This document shows, piece after piece, positions 8,701-15,869 of a stretch of DNA of 33,888 nt (position 1 is its first letter; the number at the start of each line of letters is the position of its first letter). The DNA is taken from assembly GCA_964415245.1 (NCBI GenBank), contig CAYQAJ010000021.1, positions 1 through 33,888 on the forward strand, written 5' to 3'. The notes beneath the pieces are model-generated. The model worked only from the letters and a program-made list of their open reading frames with translations. It was not told where the DNA came from and searched no databases. Origin of the DNA: CAYQAJ01 sp964415245 (lineage in GTDB: Bacteria; Planctomycetota; Planctomycetia; Pirellulales; Pirellulaceae). The position numbers and the translations under genes were made by a program.

Positions 8701-9897
8701 CTTGGGCGATTCGCCCGGCGTCAGGGGCTGCACGTCGGCGTTCTTGTAGAACTCCAACACCTCGACCGTGAACGGCAGCGAGACCGTTGAGTCCGGCTCT
8801 TCGCCGAAGCGGCGCAGCAGCGCATCCCAAAGCTCCTGGGTCGGCGTGCGCTCTTGCGTGCTGTAAGTCGCTCCGGGTTTCGCGTACCGGGTCTCGCTCC
8901 CCTTCTCGATCAAGGGCACGACCACCGTATCGTCGTATTCGTCGGGCGCGGCATCGACGACGGCCAGCTCGACGGCCCGGATGTCGACGGCGTAGTTCTT
9001 GGTTTCTCCTTCGAGCAAGCCTATCTGCTCTTCCACGGCGAGCATGCCCACCAACATTTCGCCGAACATCAACAGCAGCACGCCGGCATGAATGAGCACG
9101 ATGCCGGCCCGCTTCTTGAACACGAGCCAGCAACCGACCAGCAGCAGCCCACCCGCCAGCCCGCCTTGCAAGAGCTGGTACAGGATACGCATGGCGGGGT
9201 CGCCGATGTAGGAGCTCCAATGGAAGATCGACCAGGCGGCCAACAGCCCCAGCACGATGCCGGCCGATCCCAGCAGGAGGGCCTCGATCCAGCGTTTGGG
9301 TCGATTGACGCCGAGAAAGATGGCGCCGGCGGTCATGGCCGCCGCCACGGCGGCCAGCCCGATGCGCGACACGTTCCAGACGGCCGGAAACGACAGGAGC
9401 GGTCGACCCTGCACTCCCTCGCCCAGGTTGCCGGCCGTCACCACGGCTGTCGTCGCCAACACGCCAAACAACACAACGATCAGCCCGGATACGAGCCGCC
9501 CGCCGTGGGACTGCGTCTTGAATCGCAGTCCATGGGCGGCCAGCAGGTTGATCGCCATGGCCAGGCCGATCGTCTTTCCGCCGGGGAACCAGAAGAAGCC
9601 GGGCACCTTGTCGCTGACTTCGCCGAACCAGGCACGCGGCACGAACACGCGCAGCTCGACGGCGGCGAACCAGGTGTGAAAGTACTGATTCATCACGGCC
9701 CAGATGTCCATTTCGGTCTGGGCCAGCGTGCCGACGAAAATGAGGAAGATGGCCGCCAGGAACAGGGCGACGGTCAGCTTGAGCGAGGCCAGCGGCGCGA
9801 GCACCACGCGCAGCGGATTCTGGCCGCCGCCGGACGTGACATGTCTCTCGGGATCGAGACGCGCCTGGGGGTCGTTGACGAGTGTATCCAGTGCCAT
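5770..9897 (-). CDS. Fused System II cytochrome c biogenesis protein (ResB-CcsA, i.e. CcsBA)
   Basis: This 1375-residue membrane protein should deliver heme to the periplasmic face and ligate it to apocytochromes c. The N-terminal part (about 30-600) is ResB/CcsB-like: membrane helices starting at LASLKLTVALFLAAIFLIFV, then a large periplasmic domain, then a helix at about 565-590 (WMIPYTACMLVLVGLLYHFV). The middle (about 650-1070) has a further helix, the segment FGKLPVVHGGRMQPFDTLAR and a long charged soluble region. The last 300 residues are CcsA: VTNLYSSAIFIGWG, and the heme-handling WWD region WGRFWGWDPKENGALIIVLW at about 1258-1277. Fusions of this type are known in other phyla, but this one is longer because of the middle region. 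The c-type cytochromes at 23.0-25.8 kb are plausible clients. Large open frames in other phases inside it are shadows. Confidence 0.93.
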   Translation of the reverse strand: MALDTLVNDPQARLDPERHVTSGGGQNPLRVVLAPLASLKLTVALFLAAIFLIFVGTLAQTEMDIWAVMNQYFHTWFAAVELRVFVPRAWFGEVSDKVPGFFWFPGGKTIGLAMAINLLAAHGLRFKTQSHGGRLVSGLIVVLFGVLATTAVVTAGNLGEGVQGRPLLSFPAVWNVSRIGLAAVAAAMTAGAIFLGVNRPKRWIEALLLGSAGIVLGLLAAWSIFHWSSYIGDPAMRILYQLLQGGLAGGLLLVGCWLVFKKRAGIVLIHAGVLLLMFGEMLVGMLAVEEQIGLLEGETKNYAVDIRAVELAVVDAAPDEYDDTVVVPLIEKGSETRYAKPGATYSTQERTPTQELWDALLRRFGEEPDSTVSLPFTVEVLEFYKNADVQPLTPGESPKATQGVGLSRKAVELKEASGTDNDNVDFAAAYVKLKSLDGEEDYGTFLLSQLAALEGRSERVAVGDQSYEVALRFKRSYKPYRVKLIDVSKDDYLGTSTPRSYRSDIRLADGDDETGRPISISMNNPLRYSGETFYQSGYGPDRGFGESTTLQVVTNTGWMIPYTACMLVLVGLLYHFVLGIVRFLRRRAAELDLPVGSPSTTARMSRAGDSSPSGVLIADVVDDSASASKPRSARAAGESGRGFGSRTLAPPHEAARFAQIIFPIAVVVLGSVWLLGQAYRPSVPADKMRLDDFGKLPVVHGGRMQPFDTLARSSLRIISNKDTFVGRYDRATLAEKWSDIKDNVHDQWPEVSEADLDACPQDVDKLIDVVAGKTYQKRERSDYGAMTAEEREKAEQRDQAAHRENVARRIEKWTSKRQEPAIRWLLDVISGSPAAAKHKVFRIENQEVLGTLGLKPRSGLRYSVEEIEPGYIEFQKELKKAHDADPKKLTFYQKKLIELDNRIERFIVLRRSFDPLPFPPAPTDEDFQRDPKTAQQNATAILQLIQQVPGAERELARIEPPLAVPVDERFRQEGDKEWLAYATARNRAFVQGDVMRQETNLATKRFAAILDAYAHGDAVEFNQAVAQYQRDLDKEPPVEMDMTKLGFEADFNHFAPFQSAMYLYLLAFLLSTLAWLGWTKPLNRAAFWLIVVTLVAHTAALIVRIGISGRPPVTNLYSSAIFIGWGCVVLGLILEMVYRIGMGNIIAAVSGFATLLIAHLLTTAVPTFRGDTIAVMQAVLDTQFWLATHVVCITLGYSTTFLAGGLGTLYIVRGLLTPSLKPSYGKDLSRMIYGTLCFAILFSFVGTVLGGLWADDSWGRFWGWDPKENGALIIVLWNALVLHARWDGLVKDRGLAVLAVGGNIVTAWSWFGVNELGIGLHSYGFTEGVLPVLGGYVASQIILMGVATLPIELWWSYRVNKRRAIEQARKKPGLA

Positions 9898-9971
9898 GGC
9901 TCAACCGCTGCCGCGGGTCTTTTCGGTATTGGTTGCTGTCGCGACGCAGCGAAAACGCCACGCGGCGGCGA

Positions 9972-11270
9972 CTATTCCTCGGCCGACGACTTGTCGGACG
10001 AGTCGGTACCGTCGTCGGCCTCATCGCTGGTGCCGAACTTGAGGGAGTCGAGGAAGGCCTTGAAGTTGGCTTCCTGCTGGGCGGCGGGCTCCGCGCCGCC
10101 GCGTAACTTGATGAACCACTGGCGGCCGCCTGCTTCGACAATGGCTCCCAGAATCGTCTCGCGGGGTTTGGCGCTGGCGGGCCCGACGAGGGCCACGTAG
10201 GCACCCTTACCACCCTCGATCTTCAACTCCACGATCTGCTCGCGAAGTTCGTCGACGGTGACGGGCGGCAGTTGCACCTGCCGCCTCCAGCGATTGATGT
10301 TGGCCAACAAATCGCCGCCGGCGGGCGTGATCGTGATGCGAAGTTTCTCTTCGCCCTGGCCGACCTCGAACGCCACGGCGCTCAGCGAGTCGTTCTTCGC
10401 AGCCTTCCAATCGTCGGGAACCTTGTACGACATTCCGGCGGGTGGATCCGCCGCCACGACATTGTCCGAGTCGCCCGAGGCCGATGTGCTGCCCGACGCG
10501 GAGCCACTGAAGACGGGCCCACCCGGCGCAGCGCCTACGGACGCTGGCCCACCTGAAACGGGCGGATGGCCGGCTGGTAATCCACCGGTGCCGGGGATTG
10601 TCGGGTGCCCGTCGGGCAATCCGCCCGCGAACGGGGCATTGGGCATCGGCGATTCACCGAGGTTGCCCGCCAAATTGACCAGTGTGGCGACTTTTCCGTC
10701 GACCGAAACGCGCGCCGTTTGGTCCGGCAGCTCGCTCAGCCCGATCGGCTCCAGTCCAAGCTGGCCGCGCCAACGGTTCACGTTCGATAGCACGTAGGCG
10801 TTGTCGGGAATGTCCGGGGTCGGCAGCGGGATCACCGTCAGCTCGACGGGCGAGTCGGCAGGGCCAAGAGAAATCGTTGCATAGCGAATACCGCCGGTGC
10901 CGTTCTTCTCCTTCCAACCGTCGGGCAATTGCCACTGCGGCCCGGGGGGCTGCCCGCCAAAGCGGGTCGACTGGAGGAACGCCAGGAACGACTCCGCCTC
11001 GTCGGCGACGATGGCATTCGGGCCGCTCAACTTGAAGAACCAGCCGATCTCGCCATGGGGAAGAATGGCGGCCAGCATGCGGTCCTTATCTTCGGGGTTG
11101 ACCTTGTTCCAGTCCCCCAGGAACCGCTCGGTCGAATCGTCGGCCACGTCGGCGCCGATTCCCCGCAGTTTGGGGGCCTGATAGTGCTGCATCTCGGCAC
11201 GCGGCGTGCAGCCACAGATACCGATGGCCACGGCGAACAGAACGGTCCCGAAAAGGGCATTTCGCATCAT
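9972..11270 (-). CDS. Lipoprotein with two copies each of two small modules (A-B-linker-B-A), function unknown
   Basis: I do not recognise a named family. The product (about 432 residues) starts MMRNALFGTVLFAVAIGICGC, a signal peptide with lipobox Cys21; an AGG at about -10 supports ATG 11270, with 11267 and 11285 as alternatives. Module A appears near the N-terminus (AAILPHGEIGWFFKLSGP, then FLAFLQSTRFG) and again at the C-terminus (GAIVEAGGRQWFIKLRGG, then FKAFLDSLKFG). Module B appears twice in the middle: W-x-x-P-x-x-W near WQLPDGWKEK and YKVPDDWKAA, each followed by NVNRWRGQLGLEPI or NINRWRRQVQLPPV. A Gly/Pro/Ser linker (about 240-320) separates the two halves. It lies 74 bp upstream of the ResB-CcsA gene on the same strand, which hints at a role in cytochrome c maturation or folding at the membrane. 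That role is inference only. The C-terminus is acidic. Confidence 0.85.
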   Translation of the reverse strand: MMRNALFGTVLFAVAIGICGCTPRAEMQHYQAPKLRGIGADVADDSTERFLGDWNKVNPEDKDRMLAAILPHGEIGWFFKLSGPNAIVADEAESFLAFLQSTRFGGQPPGPQWQLPDGWKEKNGTGGIRYATISLGPADSPVELTVIPLPTPDIPDNAYVLSNVNRWRGQLGLEPIGLSELPDQTARVSVDGKVATLVNLAGNLGESPMPNAPFAGGLPDGHPTIPGTGGLPAGHPPVSGGPASVGAAPGGPVFSGSASGSTSASGDSDNVVAADPPAGMSYKVPDDWKAAKNDSLSAVAFEVGQGEEKLRITITPAGGDLLANINRWRRQVQLPPVTVDELREQIVELKIEGGKGAYVALVGPASAKPRETILGAIVEAGGRQWFIKLRGGAEPAAQQEANFKAFLDSLKFGTSDEADDGTDSSDKSSAEE

Positions 11271-11974
11271 CACGGGCTGCCTCATTTGGTCACAGTGAAG
11301 CTGGCTACCAAACACCGGGCCGCAGAGCCGTATCGGCGACACGGCCCACCGCTTGCCGGCGCGCTGCGGTTTTCTGCCTTCCGACAGGATTGCTGGAAGA
11401 CTACCGTCTCGATAGAAGCCCTTCCTGGACCGCTCTCTGGACCAATCTCCCTCGGGGGCGATCGGGGCTTTGGGCCATCGCCTCATCGCAGGGATCGTCG
11501 CCCCGGCGGCATTCGCGAGGACAGCGTCTCCAGGACCTCCCTGCCTGGCGCGGGGCATTGCGTCGGGTGGAAACTACGCAGGCTGCCGTCTCGCCGGTGG
11601 GTGCGCACTCCTATCACCCGTCATTATAGCGCCCGAACGCGAGATTCGTACAGGTCAGACGCGCAGGGCGGCATTGCCTCAGTCTGTGCGTCCACCGCGT
11701 TTTACGCTTGATTCGCGGGGTTTCTCCCGCCGATGGGGCCGTGCAGCAGCAACGTGGGTGGCGAAGAACGGAAGGATGCCCCAGCCGCCGCGTTCATGCG
11801 GACATATCGTGGCCGCGCGGGTAGCACCCGAGCACGGGCGCAATTCCAGCCGCCGCAATCATGCAGCCATGCCGCAACCGCGGGCGTCACAAAAAATGCG
11901 CGAGCGGTACGTGAAAGTCAGGGCCGATCGTCGCGCGTGGGCGCACGGCGCGTGACCGGCCGAGCAGCGAAAGG
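11271..11974. other. Long non-coding gap between two minus-strand genes
   Basis: About 700 bp with no convincing coding sequence: the open frames have no hydrophobic or family-like content. On the minus strand a TATAAT lies at 11628-11623, about 350 bases upstream of the lipoprotein start; no good -35 box is visible 16-18 bases before it. Near the left gene, TGACCGGC (11953-11960) and GCCGGTCA (11981-11988) form an 8-bp inverted repeat across the stop of the HTH gene, a weak terminator candidate with no T-run. No known RNA motif (SRP, RNase P, tmRNA, 6S) was recognised by eye. Confidence 0.5.
11623..11628 (-). promoter_or_regulatory. Possible -10 box (TATAAT) upstream of the lipoprotein/ResB-CcsA genes
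   Basis: Perfect TATAAT on the minus strand (attata on plus). The expected -35 position reads roughly gtacga, so support rests on the -10 alone. If used, the transcript would have a leader of over 300 bases before the lipoprotein gene. Confidence 0.3.
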
Positions 11975-13345
11975 TCAGTTGCCGGTCAGCGAAAATGTCT
12001 CCGCGATGAAATTCGTCAGCGTGTTGCTCAACGTGCCTGCCCCCTCGTACTGCCAGAGGTTCTGCATCACGTCGACCATCATGATCCCCGCCGCGGCCAA
12101 CACCACGAATACGGCCAACAGCGAAAGCACGTTGATGACCGAATAGCGGGCCTCGGGCTCCGCCGCCGGTGCGAACTGAGTCGGCATGGTCATGGGCGCC
12201 GCGGCGGCGGCGGCGCCAGCCGGCTGCATCTCGAATTCCGCGCCCAGACCGGCGGCGTCTTCTTCCTCGATGAGCACCGGTTCGAGCGGGGCGACCGCCG
12301 CTTCCTGGTCGATCCCCTGGTCGAAGGCTTCTGAGTCCTCCAGCGCGATCACCTGGGAGCCGCTCGACTCGTCGTCGGCAAGCTCCTCGACGGGGGTGAG
12401 CAGGAACTCGTCGTCGGCCTTGAGCTGCGTGGCCGCGTCGGGGTCGGCCGAGTCCTCCATCGCGATGACGTCTTCATCTTCGGGCAACTCCAGCGCCTCG
12501 ATTGACGACCCGCTCAGGTCCAACGGCTGCTCCTCAAGCGACAAACCGCTATCGTCGGGCTTGAGGCTAATGCCGCTGTCGCTGGCGCCGCCGGTAACGT
12601 CGCTTCCGCCGCCGCTGCCGCCCAGCACGAGGTCTTCGTCCCCCTCGCTGGCCAAGTCAATGGCCGACTCGGAACCGGACACGGACGAGGCGGAGTCGTC
12701 GAGCGTAAGATCGCTGTCACCCTGGGTACGCGACTTGCCGGCGGCCATCGAAGAATCGCCGGCTAACTTGACGTCGCTCCCTGCCAGCGAGACCTTGCCG
12801 GTCTGCGAGCCGCCGGCTCCCGTGCCGGACTCTTTGGAGGCAAGGATATCGGAGCTGGCCAGCGCGTCGGAGTCGCCCGGCACGAGCCGCACTTCGCTCC
12901 CGCCGGCGTCGGCTACGAGTTCCACGTCGCTACCGCTGCCGCTTTCCGAACCGACGCGGATGTCGCTTTCGCTTCGCGAGCCGGCGCCCGACTTCTTGCC
13001 GATGACCGTGCTCGAGGTGCCGCTGCCCGATTCTCCCACCGATTCATCACTCACGAGGATCGACTCCGAGCCGAGGTCGTCGGTCGACTCTTCCAGCGAC
13101 AGGTCCGATGCGGCAAGCAGGTCGGACAAGCTACCCGTGGCGTCGCTAGTAACGGCCTTGGTGGCGTCGTCGAGATTGATGTTCTGCTCGCGGGCTACTC
13201 GCTCGACCTCGTCCCACTTGAACTTCCAACTGATTCCGTCTCGGTAGCCGTGGATTTCGCCACGGGAGCGCATGTCGTTGAGCTCGTCGGGGGTAACGCC
13301 GAGCAATTTGGCGGCTTCTTTGAGGTCGACGTATTTGGTCGCCAT
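11975..13345 (-). CDS. HTH-domain protein with long Ser/Gly/Asp-rich linker and C-terminal membrane helix
   Basis: A 456-residue protein with three parts. Residues about 4-52 (KYVDLKEAAKLLGVTPDELN, then GYRDGISWKFKWDEVERVA) resemble an excisionase/MerR-like HTH_17 domain. Residues about 60-400 are low-complexity and acidic (Ser, Gly, Asp, Glu, Ala) with recurring S-D/E-hydrophobic-x-Leu words such as GSDVELV, GSEVRLV, GSDVKLA, DSDLTL and DSGISL. Residues about 405-430 (VINVLSLLAVFVVLAAAGIM) form one membrane helix, followed by a short tail. The predicted topology has the HTH in the cytoplasm and the last 30 residues outside. It could be a membrane-tethered DNA- or protein-binding factor, but the HTH in such proteins may not bind DNA. 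A plus-strand frame opposite the linker (12186-13247) is a compositional mirror. The gene sits 128 bp downstream of the small secreted protein gene on the same strand. Confidence 0.85.
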   Translation of the reverse strand: MATKYVDLKEAAKLLGVTPDELNDMRSRGEIHGYRDGISWKFKWDEVERVAREQNINLDDATKAVTSDATGSLSDLLAASDLSLEESTDDLGSESILVSDESVGESGSGTSSTVIGKKSGAGSRSESDIRVGSESGSGSDVELVADAGGSEVRLVPGDSDALASSDILASKESGTGAGGSQTGKVSLAGSDVKLAGDSSMAAGKSRTQGDSDLTLDDSASSVSGSESAIDLASEGDEDLVLGGSGGGSDVTGGASDSGISLKPDDSGLSLEEQPLDLSGSSIEALELPEDEDVIAMEDSADPDAATQLKADDEFLLTPVEELADDESSGSQVIALEDSEAFDQGIDQEAAVAPLEPVLIEEEDAAGLGAEFEMQPAGAAAAAAPMTMPTQFAPAAEPEARYSVINVLSLLAVFVVLAAAGIMMVDVMQNLWQYEGAGTLSNTLTNFIAETFSLTGN

Positions 13346-13444
13346 GGGGGGCTCCGGAGGGTGCTTGGGATAACGCCCCGCCAGCCGCGTCGAGCTCCCC
13401 TCCCTGGGATGGGAAAACCGAAAGCGAACGTTCGCTGCCGCATC

Positions 13445-13465
13445 ACTCCCGCGCTGGGCGGGAGT
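13445..13465 (-). terminator. Hairpin just downstream of the small secreted protein gene
   Basis: ACTCCCGC and GCGGGAGT form a perfect 8-bp stem with a 5-base loop, 8 bases past the stop codon at 13474. On the minus strand no T-run follows, so it may be an attenuator or a 3' stabiliser rather than a strong intrinsic terminator. Confidence 0.5.
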
Positions 13466-13473
13466 TTCTTCAC

Positions 13474-13827
13474 TTAGCGGCGATCGAGCATGGCTCTGAT
13501 TTCCCGCGGCGATGGGCTTGTGCCGTTAAACTCATCCATCTGCAGGTCCCAGCGAAAGTTGCGCACGCTCGTGAGTGTCAACTCGCCACGAGTGCCGTCC
13601 ACCTGGTAGACAGCCATGACCCGCTGGCTCGGATCGACGACGACAAGCTGCTGCGACCCGTCCTCGCGGGGGAGCGTCAGCACGACGACGTTTTCCGAAG
13701 AGGCAACGCGTGACGTGGACCCGGCGCCCAGCGCCTGAGCCTGCGCCGAGGGGCGCAGCGAAAACGCCAGGGCGACCGCGGTCGCCAGTCCTGCTCCAAT
13801 CAGAAGTCCCGCTGTGGTATTGCGCAT
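13474..13827 (-). CDS. Small secreted protein of unknown function
   Basis: A 117-residue product. An N-terminal hydrophobic stretch (TTAGLLIGAGLATAVALAFS) ending near AQAQA is a likely cleavable signal peptide. The mature part contains two beta-like segments: VVVLTLPREDGSQQLVVVDP, then QRVMAVYQVDGTRGELTLTS. It ends in a charged region, NFRWDLQMDEFNGTSPSPRE, followed by IRAMLDRR. The alternation of hydrophobic and polar residues suggests a small beta sheet that may bind a partner. I recognise no named family. It is the first gene of a minus-strand pair with the HTH/membrane protein and is divergent from queC. Its signal peptide and coherent composition support it as a real gene. Confidence 0.75.
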   Translation of the reverse strand: MRNTTAGLLIGAGLATAVALAFSLRPSAQAQALGAGSTSRVASSENVVVLTLPREDGSQQLVVVDPSQRVMAVYQVDGTRGELTLTSVRNFRWDLQMDEFNGTSPSPREIRAMLDRR

Positions 13828-14351
13828 CGTTCACCTTCCTTAGCTGGCGGTGTGGGAGCGGAGCTTCACACTCCATTGTAAAAGCCCCGGTTTTCGATTC
13901 AATAGTTCGCCGGCCTGCCGGCCCACGATTCCGCGGCAACGGAGACGTGCCCGGCGGCAAGACTTTAGCGGGGCGGAGTTTATCCGAGCCGCACAACCCC
14001 CTACAAGGCCGCTTCCCGGCCCGATTGGCCGGCTGGAGGCAGTCTCGACATTCCGGACTGTCGCTAGAACCGGACCAACTGGCCCTGGCCGCGATTTTTC
14101 GGTCCCCGGTCGCCCCGAGCCCACGCTCCGCTGCGCGTCGCGGCTAACCAGGTATCCCGCGCCGTTCCATCCCTCATCCCCCATCCTCCAATCTCCAGTC
14201 CCCAGTCCCCAGTCCCCAATCGACAATCCCCCCGCCTCTCGTCCCGGGCGCTTTGGCCTCGTACAATCCAGGCTACTTTCGCGGTGTCGGCGAGGCCGAA
14301 GACATCGCACGCCCCTGGCAGGATCGTCGCGCATCGACGACCGGCGCCCTC
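13828..14351. other. Divergent intergenic region before queC
   Basis: There is no gene. gccggcctgccggc (13912-13925) is a small GC palindrome. Bases 14170-14232 are a pyrimidine-rich run with agtcccc repeated three times and related words, listed separately. The queC frame is open back to 14253 but without family sequence. I saw no preQ1 riboswitch-like pseudoknot by eye. Confidence 0.55.
14170..14232. repeat. Pyrimidine-rich tandem repeat (ccccagt type)
   Basis: ccagtccccagtccccagtc and flanking catcc/aatc words form a short imperfect tandem array about 120 bp upstream of queC. Similar arrays are common as interspersed elements in planctomycete DNA (general knowledge, not tested here). Confidence 0.75.
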
Positions 14352-15050
14352 ATGATCGCCAACCAGCCCGCGACAATCGGCGTGCTCCTCAGCGGCGGGC
14401 TGGATAGCGCCGTGCTGGCGGCGCACTTGCTCGACGAAGGACGCCCCGTGCGGCCGTTCTACATCCGCTCGCGGCTCATTTGGGAGCAGTGCGAGCTGGC
14501 GTCGGTGCGTCGGTATCTGGCGGCGATCGCCACGTCGCAGCTTGCCGAGCTGGTGCTGCTCGACTTACCGCTGGCCGATTTGTACCAGGATCACTGGAGC
14601 ATCACCGGTCGCGACGCGCCGGGTGCGGACACGCCCGATGCCGCGGTTTACCTTCCCGGCCGTAACGCCCTGTTGCTGATTAAGGCGTCGCTATGGTGTC
14701 AGATGAACGGCGTCGAGGAGCTGGCACTGGCGTCGTTGGGCACCAGTCCGTTCTCCGATGCCACGTCCGAGTTCTTTGAAAGCTTCCAATCACTGCTGAC
14801 GCAGGGCGAGGGGCGGCCCCTGACCATTCTTCAGCCGTTTGCGGGCATGAATAAAACCGAAGTAATGCGGCTGGGGCGGAAGTACCCGCTGGAGCTGACG
14901 TTCTCGTGCATTGCACCCCACGGGGACATGCACTGCGGCCAGTGCAACAAATGCGCCGAGAGGATGGCCGCCTTCGAATCGGTCGGTATGCCGGACGCCA
15001 CCAAGTACTTCCATCGCTGCGAGTCGAGCAAACGCGCGCCACATCGATAG
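14352..15050 (+). CDS. queC: 7-cyano-7-deazaguanine synthase
   Basis: QueC converts 7-carboxy-7-deazaguanine to preQ0 with ATP and ammonia, for queuosine and related 7-deazapurines. The product is 232 residues. Start 14352 puts the PP-loop ATP motif LLSGGLDSA at residues 12-20. The family motif VYLPGRN lies at 99-105. The zinc site is Cys186, Cys195, Cys198 and Cys201 (CIAPHGDMHCGQCNKC). The region GTSPFSDATSEFFESF replaces the more usual YPDCRxEF wording, so it belongs to a divergent QueC branch. It is followed 43 bp downstream by queD on the same strand, supporting a shared pathway. queE and folE are not in the window. Confidence 0.93.
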   Translation: MIANQPATIGVLLSGGLDSAVLAAHLLDEGRPVRPFYIRSRLIWEQCELASVRRYLAAIATSQLAELVLLDLPLADLYQDHWSITGRDAPGADTPDAAVYLPGRNALLLIKASLWCQMNGVEELALASLGTSPFSDATSEFFESFQSLLTQGEGRPLTILQPFAGMNKTEVMRLGRKYPLELTFSCIAPHGDMHCGQCNKCAERMAAFESVGMPDATKYFHRCESSKRAPHR

Positions 15051-15093
15051 AATGAGCCGACCGCTCGACAGCCACTTGCCGGGATGAAACTCC

Positions 15094-15495
15094 ATGTTTC
15101 GCGTGACGCGAGAAATCGACTTCTGTTACGGACACCGGCTCCTGGACTACGAGGGAAAGTGCCGCTACCTGCACGGCCACAACGGTCGGGCCGTGATCGC
15201 CATCGAGGCCGATCGGCTCGACGCCACGGGCATGGTGCTTGATTTCTCGGAGATCAAGCGGGTGGTGAGCACCTGGATCGACGAAAACCTCGACCACCGC
15301 ATGATTCTGCGGCGCGACGACCCGCTGGTGCCGGTGCTGGAGAAGATGGGGGAGCCGCTCTACCTGCTGGACGAGAACCCCACGGCCGAGAACATCGCCC
15401 GGCTCATCTATGAGTTCACGGCCGAGCACGGATTTCCGATTGTCGAGGCGCGACTGTGGGAAACGCCGAGCTGCTTCGCCACGTACACGGGATAA
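15094..15495 (+). CDS. queD: 6-carboxy-5,6,7,8-tetrahydropterin synthase
   Basis: QueD makes 6-carboxytetrahydropterin from dihydroneopterin triphosphate, two steps before QueC. The product is 133 residues, normal for the PTPS/QueD fold. Zinc ligands are His14 (FCYGHRL) and His27/His29 (YLHGHNG). The nucleophile is Cys23 (GKCRYLHGH), spaced as in QueD rather than eukaryotic PTPS. LDHRMIL carries the conserved Asp-His pair, and EARLWET the pterin-anchoring Glu. The start at 15094 gives the canonical MFRVTREIDF N-terminus. It is the second gene of the queC-queD pair. Confidence 0.93.
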   Translation: MFRVTREIDFCYGHRLLDYEGKCRYLHGHNGRAVIAIEADRLDATGMVLDFSEIKRVVSTWIDENLDHRMILRRDDPLVPVLEKMGEPLYLLDENPTAENIARLIYEFTAEHGFPIVEARLWETPSCFATYTG

Positions 15496-15869
15496 CCACT
15501 TCCCCCGCCCGCACTTCCCAGTGCTGGCGCGCAAAAAAAGGTCCGGACTGATTCCGAAGAACCAGCGCCGGACCCGCGTCCCCCCTGGGTGAATTGCCGA
15601 CCGAGACCCACTTCCGTCGTGCGTCACGTGTCCGACAACGCACAGAAATATCGGCACGCGCACCGACGCCACTTTGGCAATCTTTGCCGATTATGCACGT
15701 CGCGGTGCGGCTAGCGGCCAATCGTCCTACAAAGATTGAACAAGTTGTGCCGATTGCGCCGATTCTAACGAGGATGTGCGCCAGTAGTACGCGCTCGCCG
15801 GTTTGCCCCGCGCGAGGCTGATGCACACGAATCCTGGTAGTTCCGCCCTCTATCGGAAGGGAGCCGGCG
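15496..15869. other. Intergenic region between queD and the ExbB-like operon
   Basis: No gene is visible. It contains one minus-strand terminator-like hairpin (15533-15574). Several ttgccgatt/gccgattc words lie between 15680 and 15770 and may include the operon promoter, but no box pair is convincing. A clear Shine-Dalgarno, GGAAGGGAG (15855-15863), precedes the GTG start at 15870. Confidence 0.55.
15533..15574 (-). terminator. Intrinsic-terminator-like hairpin reading leftward
   Basis: On the minus strand GGTCCGG (15574-15568) and CCGGACC (15546-15540) pair around a 21-base loop and are followed at once by seven T's (15539-15533). No annotated minus-strand gene precedes it, so it could end an unannotated leftward transcript or protect queD from antisense transcription. 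It does not have a T-run in the plus direction. Confidence 0.45.

Noticed and set aside
8327..10213. 628-codon minus-strand frame overlapping the ResB-CcsA gene in another phase
   Set aside because: It is Arg/Gly/Ala-rich out-of-frame reading of the same strand; the ResB-CcsA frame has clear membrane helices and motifs.
12186..13247. 353-codon plus-strand Ser/Pro-rich frame
   Set aside because: It is the complement of the Ser/Gly/Asp low-complexity linker of the HTH/membrane protein; its composition is a reflection of that repeat-like DNA.
14233..14351. preQ1 riboswitch before queC
   Set aside because: I saw no small H-type pseudoknot pattern or A-rich tail with an aptamer core; QueC-QueD make the precursor, so such a switch was worth looking for.
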